A DNA stretch of 7,990 nucleotides from Candidatus Hydrogenedentes bacterium UBA2224. GTDB taxonomy: Bacteria > Hydrogenedentota > Hydrogenedentia > Hydrogenedentales > SLHB01. The translations under genes and the position numbers were made by a program. Position 1 is the stretch's first letter; every line of letters begins with the position of its first letter. The notes beneath the pieces are model-generated. The model was not told where the DNA came from. It worked only from the letters and a program-made list of their open reading frames with translations, and made no database searches. Shown here piece after piece: positions 1 to 6,691 of this stretch. The stretch lies in the NCBI GenBank assembly GCA_002348185.1, contig DDYW01000020.1, positions 15,748 through 23,737 of the forward strand, given 5' to 3'.

Positions 1-804
1 CCGCGGTTCGAGTTCCTGGAACGGGACGTCACCCAGCCGTTCGCGTACGGCAAGCGTCTGGATTACGTCATGCATCTGGCGTCGCCCGCCAGCCCGCCCG
101 ATTTCAAAACCCTGCCCCTGGAAACCTTGCGCGCCGGCTCGTTTGGCACCCACCAGATGCTTGACCTGGCCCGCGCGCACGGGGCGCGGTTCTTTCTGGC
201 CAGCACCTCCGAAATCTACGGCGATCCCCCGCCCGAGCAGCACCCCCAGAAAGAAGACTACTGGGGCCACGTGAGCTGCATTGGCCTCCGCAGCGTCTAC
301 GACGAGGCCAAACGCTACGCCGAAGCCGTCACCATGGCCTATCACCGCGTCCATGCGCTCGATACCCGCATCGTGCGCATCTTCAACACCTACGGTCCCC
401 GCATGCGGCCCGACGACGGGCGCGTCATCACCAATTTCGCCTGCCAGGCGCTCCACGGCGAACCCCTGAGCCTGTACGGCGACGGGAACCAGACCCGAAG
501 CTTCTGCTACGTCACCGATCTGGTCGAGGGCTTTTACCGCCTCTTGCTTTCCGAAGAGACCGGCCCCGTCAATCTCGGCACGCCCGAGGAGTTCACCATG
601 CGGCAGGTCGCCGAGATGATCCTCGAACTGACGGGGAGCTCAAGCACGATCGTCTGCGTTCCCCAGCCGTTCCCGGACGATCCCCGTCAACGCAAACCCG
701 ACATCACCAAGGCGCGCGATGTGCTGGGATGGGCGCCCACAGTCGATTTCCGGGACGGCCTCCGCCGCACCATCGAATCCCTCCAGCGCGAGCTCGAGGT
801 GTAA
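1..804 (+). CDS. uxs: UDP-glucuronate decarboxylase-like NAD-dependent epimerase/dehydratase (5' end missing)
   Basis: This is an extended short-chain dehydrogenase/reductase, best read as UDP-glucuronic acid decarboxylase, the cytoplasmic NAD+-dependent enzyme that converts UDP-glucuronate to UDP-xylose through a 4-keto intermediate. The frame is open from base 1, giving 267 visible residues. Family members run to roughly 310-320, so about 45 residues, including the GxxGxxG NAD loop, lie outside the window. Visible landmarks are DYVMHLASPASPP (residues 21-33), ASTSEIYGDP (67-76), the catalytic YDEAK with Tyr100 and Lys104, RIFNTYGPRM (126-135), and the DDPRQRKPDITKA tail motif (226-238). The last two and SPASPP are typical of this subgroup rather than of RmlB or GalE. 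The stretch just before the catalytic Tyr reads SCIGL where the family usually has NPxGP. The gene ends 14 bases before the convergent gene at 819. dTDP-glucose dehydratase or a related 4,6-dehydratase is a less likely reading. Confidence 0.9.
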   Translation, partial: PRFEFLERDVTQPFAYGKRLDYVMHLASPASPPDFKTLPLETLRAGSFGTHQMLDLARAHGARFFLASTSEIYGDPPPEQHPQKEDYWGHVSCIGLRSVYDEAKRYAEAVTMAYHRVHALDTRIVRIFNTYGPRMRPDDGRVITNFACQALHGEPLSLYGDGNQTRSFCYVTDLVEGFYRLLLSEETGPVNLGTPEEFTMRQVAEMILELTGSSSTIVCVPQPFPDDPRQRKPDITKARDVLGWAPTVDFRDGLRRTIESLQRELEV

Positions 805-818
805 GCGGCTGCGCCGGA

Positions 819-1505
819 TTACAGCTTCTTCACGCGCAGGTTCCGGAACCACACCTCGTTGCCGTGGTCCTGAAGAAACAGGCTGCCCGTCACGGGGAGC
901 TCGTTCAGGGGGGTCGGAAACTTGCCGATCGGCATCGTCATCTTCGAGAGATCCACATCCAGCACGTTCCAGCCATTCACCGCGGCCACAATGTGCTTGC
1001 CCTGCACCATCAGGTCGAGCGAGTTCCATTCGCCGGGCTTGTTCACAAGGTTGAACATCGGCGCGGCCACATCGTACAGCGCCCCGCAACTGTAGTAACT
1101 CGGGTCTTCCCCGAAGGAATCGATAAGCTGTATCTCCATCCCCTGGAAGACCGGATCCTCGGGCGCCGCGCGGAACATGAGCCCGCTGTTGGCCTTGGCC
1201 GTCAGCTTGAACTCCAGATGCGCCTGAAAATCCCCGTAGCTGTCCCCCGTGTAGCGGATGTAATGCGTAGGCTTCTTTCCGAAGATGTGCATCACGCCGT
1301 CCTGAAACTCGAACAGGTTCTTCGCATCGACTTCCCAGAGCCGGGCGTTCTCCGCGTCGAACAGGTCCGCCCAGCCCTCACCCGTGGGAACGGGCGTGAC
1401 CGCACCCGTTGGACGCGGCAGCGGCTTCTTCTCCCCCGCGTACAAGGCCTCAACCCACAGCGCCATCAGCACCGCCAGCATGGCAATCGCGACCGCCTTT
1501 CGCAT
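819..1505 (-). CDS. Secreted 3-keto-disaccharide hydrolase (DUF1080) domain protein
   Basis: The 228-residue protein is a signal peptide plus a single DUF1080 domain (PF06439, now named 3-keto-disaccharide hydrolase), a concanavalin-like beta-sandwich found in exported sugar-processing proteins. Residues 1-23 form the signal peptide: MRK, a hydrophobic core, and a likely cut after LYA. The domain begins with GWADLFD (44-50) and continues with NSGLMFRAAP (106-115), GMEIQLID (122-129), GALYDVAAP (141-149), KPGEWNSLDL (156-165), VNGWNVLDVD (176-185), and ends with LQDHGNEVWFRNLRVKKL (211-228). All are family signatures, and the length matches a one-domain member. An in-frame ATG at 1607 would add 34 arginine-rich residues before the signal peptide; the ATG at 1505 is preferred because it has AAGGA eight bases upstream and exposes the signal. 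The precise substrate is unknown: PF06439 members have been tied to 3-keto-glycoside cleavage, but many are uncharacterised. Confidence 0.92.
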   Translation of the reverse strand: MRKAVAIAMLAVLMALWVEALYAGEKKPLPRPTGAVTPVPTGEGWADLFDAENARLWEVDAKNLFEFQDGVMHIFGKKPTHYIRYTGDSYGDFQAHLEFKLTAKANSGLMFRAAPEDPVFQGMEIQLIDSFGEDPSYYSCGALYDVAAPMFNLVNKPGEWNSLDLMVQGKHIVAAVNGWNVLDVDLSKMTMPIGKFPTPLNELPVTGSLFLQDHGNEVWFRNLRVKKL

Positions 1506-1513
1506 GATTCCCG

Positions 1514-1518
1514 TCCTT
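1514..1518 (-). promoter_or_regulatory. Ribosome binding site of the DUF1080 gene
   Basis: The minus strand reads GGAGAAAGGACGGGAATC directly before the ATG at 1505, with AAGGA eight bases from the start. It decides between this ATG and the upstream in-frame ATG at 1607. Confidence 0.7.
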
Positions 1519-1596
1519 TCTCCTCGTGGATGGGCCTGTCCCGAAAAAGCATAGCGCAACCGCGACCGAAAACGCACGCCACGGGAGATCCTTCCG

Positions 1597-1614
1597 ACAC
1601 GATTCACACGATTG
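1597..1614. repeat. Two tandem 9-base units, ACACGATTC and ACACGATTG
   Basis: Two adjacent copies differ only at the last base. They lie about 92 bases upstream of the DUF1080 start. The spacing is close to one helical turn, so a direct-repeat operator is possible, but two short copies can also arise by chance. Confidence 0.4.
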
Positions 1615-1729
1615 ACCGGATAAACCCCTGGGAGGCATCGTTCCCAACACGTCCCCGTTCCTGTCCGGGGTTTTCAAACCCTGTGTTCTCTTAGCCCTCT
1701 GTGGCCGTTCTTTTTCAAGAGAGGACCGC

Positions 1730-1743
1730 CGGGCGCGCGCCCG
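1730..1743. repeat. 14-base perfect palindrome CGGGCGCGCGCCCG
   Basis: The sequence is its own reverse complement. It sits between the divergent genes, about 50 bases upstream of the promoter candidate for the glycosyltransferase. It is not followed by a T tract on either strand, so it is not a standard terminator. It could be a protein binding site or simply a product of high GC content. Confidence 0.5.
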
Positions 1744-1777
1744 CTCCGCCCATCGCCTCCATCGAGCCCGGTCCGGC

Positions 1778-1808
1778 TTGTCGAGGACGGGCCGCCTTGC
1801 CGTATACT
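1778..1808 (+). promoter_or_regulatory. Weak sigma-70-like promoter candidate for the glycosyltransferase gene
   Basis: TTGTCG at 1778-1783 and TATACT at 1803-1808 are separated by 19 bases, longer than the optimal 17. TATACT matches the -10 consensus at five of six positions and is the best such hexamer upstream of the glycosyltransferase. It would leave an untranslated leader of about 120 bases. The long spacer and poor -35 box keep confidence low. Confidence 0.3.
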
Positions 1809-1914
1809 ATCCGCATGTCGTGCTGCCCCGGAAAGGCACGCTCCTGTTTCGGAATCGCGGCAGTAAAGTCGGGTATCGTACGGGCGGTGTCAGGAAATTT
1901 CAGGACATCTTGAC

Positions 1915-1926
1915 AAGGGAAGGCGG
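1915..1926 (+). promoter_or_regulatory. Ribosome binding site supporting a TTG start
   Basis: The purine-rich run AAGGGAAGGCGGG ends nine bases before the TTG at 1936. The nearby ATG at 1940 is in another frame and is followed at once by TAA, and the next in-frame ATG lies inside the first membrane helix. TTG with this site is therefore the best start. Confidence 0.6.
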
Positions 1927-1935
1927 GATACCAAA

Positions 1936-3831
1936 TTGAATGTAAAGCATGCGCAGTTGTTGTTTCTGCTGATGCTGGGGCTGGCCGTGTTCGTGCCCGC
2001 CATCGGCACCCACGACCTGTGGCCGGCCGACGAACCGCGGTACGCGCAGGTCGCGCGTGAAATGCTCGAAACAGGCGACGGCGTCACCCTCCGCATCAAC
2101 GAACAGCCCTATCTCGAAAAGCCCCCGCTGCTCTTCTGGGCGATCGCGGCCGTCTCCAAACCGTTCGGCGACGTGACAGCCGTCACGGCGCGCATCCCCT
2201 CCGTCGTGTCGGCCCTGGTGGTCGTGGCGCTCACCTACCTGCTCGCCGCCCGGCTGCATTCCCCCCGTGTGGGCTTCTGGTCGGCGCTTATCCTCATCAC
2301 GGCCAACCGGTTCTGGTGGCAGGCGACGCACGCCCAGATCGACATGCTCCTGACCGCGTGCATGACCGGCGGCCTGTATGCATTCTGGCGTTGGCACACC
2401 GCCCCCCACCCGGGCTGGCTGCTCCTTTTCTACGCGTGCAGCGCCGCCGGGGTCTACGCCAAGGGCCCGGTGGGCATCATCTTCCCCCTGTTGCTCGTCT
2501 TCTCGTTTTACTGGAAGCGTCCCGAACCCCGGAAACGGACCCACTGGGTGCTGGGAGTCCTCGCCGTCGCCGCGCTGATCGCGTTGTGGCTCATCCCCGC
2601 CCGCATCGCCGCCTCGCGCGAGGCCCAGACCGTCGCCACCGAAGCTGTGGCCGCGAACCTGTTCCACCAGACCATCGGGCGGTTCATCCTCGGCGTCAGC
2701 AAAGCCCAATGGCCGTGGTACTACCTCGAAACCCTCCCCGTGGACTGGCTGCCCTGGACCCTGTTCCTGCCCTGGACCCTCCAGTACGTCTGGAAACGCC
2801 GCCGGGAAGGCGAAGAGATGCGATTGCTGCTCTGCTGGCTCCTCCCCGCCTTCGCCTTCTTCTCGATCAGTGTCGGCAAGCGCGCCCTCTACCTGCTTCC
2901 GCTGTTTCCCGCCATGGCCATTCTCATCGCCCGCAGCGTGCTCGATCTCATGGACGGCGAACGGGCCGTCTGGCGGCGCCGGACCGGACTGGTCTGGGCG
3001 CTTGCGCTGCTGCTCCTGGCCGCGGCGCCTTTCGCCCTGAAGTTTTCCAGATATTCCGGCGCCTGGTCCCCAAACCTGCTGGTGTTCTCGGCCTGCGCGG
3101 CCGTCTTCGGGGTCATCAGCCTCTACCACGCGACCCGTACCGGCATGCGGCAGCTCCACGCCCTCATCGCCGGCCATGTTGCGGGACTCGCCATCCTTGC
3201 CGCGCTGGTGGTCTTCCCGGTGGTCAATCAGTTCAAGTCGGCCCGGCCGTTCTGCGAGCCCGTCCGCGTGCTGGCGGAGGCCGGCGAACCGTTCCAGCTC
3301 TACTCCGTCGGTTTTTCACGCGAAGAATACGTCTATTACGCACACCATCCCCACACGCCTGTGCTTACCGAACTGCTCGACCTGGAAACCGTCCAGCCGC
3401 TCGATCCCCGCGAGAACGCCAAGTTACAGAAACGCATGAAGGAGAGCATCGCCGATGCCGTGCAAGACGTCCCCATCGAAGTGGTGGACACGGTGACCGA
3501 AGACGAATTGCTCGCACTCGAAGCCGCCATGCACGACGCCGCGGACGATGAGGTCGCCCCGGAAATGCTCGAGCAGTTCCGCGACGCGCTCGCCCGCGAA
3601 ACCAACGCCTTCCTCGAGGCCTTTGAATCCGACGCCCCCGCCTTTCTGTTCGTCATGGAAAACGACTGGCGCTGGATCCTCCCCATGCATCCCGCAGTCC
3701 GCGGCTACCCGATCGTCCGCGGCGAACAAGTCGGCAGCCGGTACGTGCTGCTCATCGCGAACCCAGCCGGCGCCGCCCGCCTCGAAAAGCACGGCGTCGA
3801 CATCAAGATCAAACACCCCGGCGCCGCGTAA
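1936..3831 (+). CDS. ArnT/PMT-type membrane glycosyltransferase (GT-C fold, GT83-like)
   Basis: This 631-residue inner-membrane protein resembles the 4-amino-4-deoxy-L-arabinose transferase/protein O-mannosyltransferase superfamily (PF13231, PF02366). Such enzymes transfer a sugar from a polyprenyl-phosphate donor to lipid A, protein or another acceptor on the periplasmic face. After TM1 (residues 6-24) the first loop carries DLWPADEPRYAQ (27-38), whose Asp32-Glu33 pair is the expected catalytic/metal site. EKPPLLFW (61-68), TARIPSV (84-90), AKGPVG (175-180) and KRALYLLPLFPA (315-326) are also family motifs. At least ten hydrophobic segments can be seen up to about residue 431. The C-terminal 200 residues are soluble and contain an acidic, alpha-helix-prone stretch (about 484-565) that I do not recognise from the family. 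The start is TTG. Donor and acceptor cannot be told from sequence, so no ArnT name is given. It ends 36 bases before the convergent membrane-protein gene. Confidence 0.88.
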   Translation: MNVKHAQLLFLLMLGLAVFVPAIGTHDLWPADEPRYAQVAREMLETGDGVTLRINEQPYLEKPPLLFWAIAAVSKPFGDVTAVTARIPSVVSALVVVALTYLLAARLHSPRVGFWSALILITANRFWWQATHAQIDMLLTACMTGGLYAFWRWHTAPHPGWLLLFYACSAAGVYAKGPVGIIFPLLLVFSFYWKRPEPRKRTHWVLGVLAVAALIALWLIPARIAASREAQTVATEAVAANLFHQTIGRFILGVSKAQWPWYYLETLPVDWLPWTLFLPWTLQYVWKRRREGEEMRLLLCWLLPAFAFFSISVGKRALYLLPLFPAMAILIARSVLDLMDGERAVWRRRTGLVWALALLLLAAAPFALKFSRYSGAWSPNLLVFSACAAVFGVISLYHATRTGMRQLHALIAGHVAGLAILAALVVFPVVNQFKSARPFCEPVRVLAEAGEPFQLYSVGFSREEYVYYAHHPHTPVLTELLDLETVQPLDPRENAKLQKRMKESIADAVQDVPIEVVDTVTEDELLALEAAMHDAADDEVAPEMLEQFRDALARETNAFLEAFESDAPAFLFVMENDWRWILPMHPAVRGYPIVRGEQVGSRYVLLIANPAGAARLEKHGVDIKIKHPGAA

Positions 3832-3867
3832 GCCCGCGCGCACCCGCAAGGCGCGCCGCCCCCCGGC

Positions 3868-5238
3868 TCAGTTGAGGAGGATCAGCGTGGTGGCCTCGTA
3901 TACGGCGGCGATGGTGAGCATGATCCCCGCCAGCGCGACCGCGCTCGCGATGATGCGCACTCCCGCCGCGTATTGCGTTGCCCATTCGCCGGTCTGAATT
4001 CCCCGGAACACGCGCAACGGCAGCACGCATACCGCAAACGACACCACCACGTACGCCTCGAGCTCGAGCGTGAGCGTGATGCTGTGGTAGGTGTTCTGCG
4101 CGGCGCTCCCGGTCCACAGGGGCGCCATCACAAACCCCACGAACCCGAAACTCAAGAGGTTCTTGAACAGGCCCGCAAATGGAAAAATGAGCGACGGCAG
4201 CGCCGAATACAGACACGTGCCCACCAGGTAGTTCTGGTGAAGCGTCGCCAGCGTGGCCCGCGGGATGTTCCCCGACGCGTACGCCCGGCCGATGTGGCCC
4301 AGCGCCCCGTCCGAAAAGACCGACCGCGTGAAATGCATCGCGTTCCAGGTGGCGCGGGGCAGCAGCACACCCGCGGCCATCGCCCCGAACAGCGCGCCGT
4401 ACAGCATCACGTGCACGGCCACCAGCAGCGCCCGCCGTCGGCTCAGTTCGGCCAGGCAGGGTCCCAGCAGGTCCCCGGCCCGGGGCGCGAGCAGCCGCAG
4501 CAGCCGCATCTGGAGCAGCGCGCCGCCCGCGGCCACCAGCAACAACCCGCCCAGCGTCAGCGCCGTAATCGAAACAGGAAGCCGCCCGGCCGGCAACATG
4601 AAACGCGGGGACCCATCGCCGGGCGAAGTCGCTCCTTCGAATGCGTCGACCCGCGCCATCGCGTCGGGAGCCATCCAGCCCCGCGTGCTGAGCTCCGCAT
4701 CGGAAAACAACCCCTCAAATACCGGGTCCGCCGGCAGGAAACAGGCCGTCAAGGTTCCAGGAATCCGCGGGGCCAGACGCCCCACGACGCGAAACGTTGT
4801 CCCGTCCATCTCAAATGTGTCGTACCGGACCAGGTCCCCCGCAAGCACTTCGGGTTGACCCGCTTCCGGCAAGCGCCCCGAGACCAGTGCGGGCGCGAAG
4901 AACGCCGGTTCGGCATCCACCAGGAACAACCGCTCCATCGGCGACAGCCCGAGCAGTTTCAGAATCTCTTCGCTGCCGGGTTTCGCCCGCATCCGCTCGA
5001 GTAATTCCTGCGTCTCCAGGGGAAGGTTGGTTTCGGGAAACGGACGGGCCCGCAGCGGCATCGCGCCCTCCGGCGCGGCCGGGGCGTCCACGGCAATCAG
5101 CAGATCGCGCCACGGATCGGCGCCCACCAGGGACCGCTCGCAGTGTGCCGCGGCGAAGAGCGCCGCCAATCCGCACACCAGGAGGATGCCGCCCACCCGG
5201 AACGGTGTGTGGTTTTCCACCGGCGCCATCGGCTCCAT
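3868..5238 (-). CDS. Unrecognised polytopic membrane protein with MacB/FtsX-like periplasmic region and SpoIIM-like C-terminus
   Basis: I cannot name this 456-residue protein. Residues 15-31 form a first membrane helix, followed by about 190 soluble residues that are probably periplasmic. Within these, LVSGRLPEAGQPEVLAGDLV (118-137) and GTTFRVVGRLAP (146-157) read like the core domain of MacB/FtsX-family ABC permeases (release-factor-like 'GR.P...EVVL' followed by 'F.VVG'). Further hydrophobic segments lie at about 221-243, 270-293, 337-372, 396-410 and 426-454. The part from 334 to 411, with HQNYLVG, a glycine/phenylalanine-rich hairpin, and LTLELEAYVVVSFAV (389-403), recalls the SpoIIM/DUF95 pattern of an NN-type helix followed by a helix opening with an HGxxEL-like turn. 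Both similarities are by eye and remote. There is no ATPase domain in it or beside it. Its ATG lies 7 bases after the stop of the ceramidase-like gene, and the ribosome site is poor, so translational coupling is likely. A second in-frame ATG is at 5229. Confidence 0.8.
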   Translation of the reverse strand: MEPMAPVENHTPFRVGGILLVCGLAALFAAAHCERSLVGADPWRDLLIAVDAPAAPEGAMPLRARPFPETNLPLETQELLERMRAKPGSEEILKLLGLSPMERLFLVDAEPAFFAPALVSGRLPEAGQPEVLAGDLVRYDTFEMDGTTFRVVGRLAPRIPGTLTACFLPADPVFEGLFSDAELSTRGWMAPDAMARVDAFEGATSPGDGSPRFMLPAGRLPVSITALTLGGLLLVAAGGALLQMRLLRLLAPRAGDLLGPCLAELSRRRALLVAVHVMLYGALFGAMAAGVLLPRATWNAMHFTRSVFSDGALGHIGRAYASGNIPRATLATLHQNYLVGTCLYSALPSLIFPFAGLFKNLLSFGFVGFVMAPLWTGSAAQNTYHSITLTLELEAYVVVSFAVCVLPLRVFRGIQTGEWATQYAAGVRIIASAVALAGIMLTIAAVYEATTLILLN

Positions 5239-5245
5239 GCGGGGC

Positions 5246-6646
5246 TTACGATCCGGCCATGCCGGACTGTGAGAGCGCCGTCACGGCTTCCCGGGTGAGC
5301 TGCGTGAAGAACGCCTCCTGGTTCGGCCCGCACCAGCTCATGAGGTACATCTCGTAGGCCTCCTTGCCGTCCGGCCGCGCCGCGGCATAGTACTCGTCCG
5401 GCGACACGTAGCCCACGTAGTCGCCGTTGAAACTGAGTACCCACAAGTCCGCGGCCTGCGTGTCGGCCCAGGCTTTCAGGCGAACGCTGATCTCGCCGCT
5501 GAAATCGGACGGCATGCCCGCAAAATACACGTCGCCCACGCGGACGCACTGCAGCCACCCGTCCGAATCAATCCCGAGGAACCGCATCAGGAACGGCGAC
5601 AGCCGCCACGAGGGGTGGATGCGCCATTGGAACGACGGCAGCTCCAGCGGAACGCCTGCCGACGCCAGTTCCACCTCGCGCCGAAGCTCCAGCCCGTCCA
5701 CACGGTCCAGCACCTGCCGCGCGAGCCCTTCCCCGATCGCCTCCGCTTTTTCGAAACCGCTTTCGCTGCCGGAGTAGCGGTTCGTCATGCTCCCCACCGC
5801 CCCGCCGAGAAACATCGCGAACCCGCCCGTCTCGCGTTCCAGCGCCCGTGCGAGATACCCCGGATAATCCCCGCTGAATTCCATGTTGCTCCCGCCCAGG
5901 ACCGTGGGGTGGGCCGAATAACTCACCACAAAACAGCGCGCGCCGTTTTCCTTCTCGACTACCAGGTAACTCAATTCGGTGTCGCATGGCGCTTCCCGGG
6001 TCCGGTTGCGGATATGGGCGTCGACCGGGACGCCCCCGGCGCCGAGCGCCGCCTCGTCCCCCGCGCTGGCGTCGGCTTCCACAATCGCGTCCGTGAATTG
6101 CTGCGCCAGAAATTCGAGCACCGCCGCGTCGTACGTGCCCGCAAACTGTTTTCCCACAAGCCCCGGCGCCCAGCCGCCCGGGCCCGAATGCGTGTGGGAA
6201 GCATTGAACAACAGGGCGTCAGCCGCGAGGCCCGTCTGGCGGGAGACGCGTTCGCGCACCAGCCCGGCCAGGTTTTCGGGAATGATGAGCATGTCCGCCG
6301 CGACCAGCACGACCTTGTCGTTTCCGTCGGAGAGCGCCAGGGCCTTTACGAAGATCTCGTCGTGCACCCCCGTGGACGGTTTGCCTTTGCGGTCGCCAAA
6401 CCCCGCCAGCGGGGTGCCTGTCGGCGGGGCGATCGGGCGTTTCGCCCAGCCCGCGCGGAGCGGGCCCGGCCGCCCGTCCACCGTCGATCGGCCCGCGCTG
6501 GCCCGAATGGCGTCGACATTCCGCTGGAAGTAGCGCTCTTGCGTCACGTCCCCCCCGGAATACGCCGGCCACGGCCCCACGAGAAGCACGGCGCCCGCCA
6601 GCAGCGCCACTAGCACCACGCCCGCAATGAGCAGTTTCTTTTTCAT
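5246..6646 (-). CDS. Membrane-anchored neutral/alkaline ceramidase-like hydrolase
   Basis: The protein has 466 residues and belongs to the neutral/alkaline non-lysosomal ceramidase family (PF04734), zinc amidases that in characterised members split ceramide into sphingosine and fatty acid. Residues 1-24 (MKKK then a long hydrophobic run with no clear cut site) look like an uncleaved anchor, placing the enzyme on the outer face of the inner membrane. The domain starts with LRAGWAKRPIAPPTGTPLAG (63-82). NASHTHSGPGG (148-158) gives the first zinc histidines, SYSAHP (242-247) the next (His246), and Glu385 with Tyr410 or Tyr413 (NGDYVGY) are the likely remaining ligands. The segment that holds the nucleophilic serine in true ceramidases (GDVSPN-like) reads GSMTNR (285-290). 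The C-terminal immunoglobulin-like domain of the Pseudomonas enzyme (about 670 residues) is absent. The substrate is therefore uncertain. GGAG stands ten bases before the ATG. It is the middle gene of a likely operon. Confidence 0.9.
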   Translation of the reverse strand: MKKKLLIAGVVLVALLAGAVLLVGPWPAYSGGDVTQERYFQRNVDAIRASAGRSTVDGRPGPLRAGWAKRPIAPPTGTPLAGFGDRKGKPSTGVHDEIFVKALALSDGNDKVVLVAADMLIIPENLAGLVRERVSRQTGLAADALLFNASHTHSGPGGWAPGLVGKQFAGTYDAAVLEFLAQQFTDAIVEADASAGDEAALGAGGVPVDAHIRNRTREAPCDTELSYLVVEKENGARCFVVSYSAHPTVLGGSNMEFSGDYPGYLARALERETGGFAMFLGGAVGSMTNRYSGSESGFEKAEAIGEGLARQVLDRVDGLELRREVELASAGVPLELPSFQWRIHPSWRLSPFLMRFLGIDSDGWLQCVRVGDVYFAGMPSDFSGEISVRLKAWADTQAADLWVLSFNGDYVGYVSPDEYYAAARPDGKEAYEMYLMSWCGPNQEAFFTQLTREAVTALSQSGMAGS

Positions 6647-6691
6647 CGGTGCGCATCTCCGTTCCGGCGCCGGGACCCGTCTCGCGCGCCG

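Larger units (their letters stand above)
1506..1935. other. 430-base divergent intergenic region
   Basis: This stretch separates the starts of the DUF1080 gene (minus) and the glycosyltransferase gene (plus), so it should hold both promoters. Short open frames cross it, but none resembles a known protein or has a good ribosome site. I can see a tandem 9-base repeat at 1597-1614 (ACACGATTC then ACACGATTG), a weak hairpin at 1653-1670 (CCCCG, 8-base loop, CGGGG) followed by TTTTC, a 14-base perfect palindrome at 1730-1743, and a sigma-70-like pair at 1778-1808. On the minus strand, TATGCT (1549-1554) could be a -10 box for the DUF1080 gene, but no convincing -35 box precedes it. No riboswitch or small RNA is recognisable. 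Confidence 0.6.

Noticed and set aside
1647..1666. A 20-base match (17 identical) to the reverse complement of 7964-7983, sharing GTCCCCGTTC
   Set aside because: A partial match of this length is about what chance gives when all pairs in a GC-rich window of this size are compared, so I do not call a dispersed repeat.
729..1694. A 321-codon plus-strand open frame overlapping the decarboxylase end and the DUF1080 gene
   Set aside because: It covers two well-supported genes in wrong frames and matches no family.
1701..1913. A 70-codon open frame in the divergent intergenic region
   Set aside because: No ribosome site, no recognisable motif, and it spans the promoter candidate and the palindrome.
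1910..1915. A perfect TTGACA just upstream of the glycosyltransferase
   Set aside because: No -10-like hexamer lies 15-19 bases downstream, and the gene starts only 21 bases later, so it is not a plausible -35 box.
1900..3177. A 425-codon open frame on the minus strand opposite the glycosyltransferase
   Set aside because: Its product is a Gly/Glu/Gln/Arg-rich, low-complexity text with no domain or ribosome site, and the plus-strand gene has clear family motifs. It is a product of high GC content.
3836..3856. GCGCGC inverted repeat in the 36-base gap between the glycosyltransferase and membrane-protein stops
   Set aside because: A 6-base stem made only of GC alternation with a 9-base loop and no T tract is too weak to call a terminator.
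3973..5004. A 343-codon plus-strand open frame opposite the membrane protein
   Set aside because: It is Arg/Gln/Pro-rich without hydrophobic core or motifs; the minus strand encodes a coherent membrane protein.
5615..6613. A 332-codon plus-strand open frame opposite the ceramidase-like gene
   Set aside because: Arginine-rich text with no recognisable motif; the opposite strand carries zinc-site motifs of PF04734.
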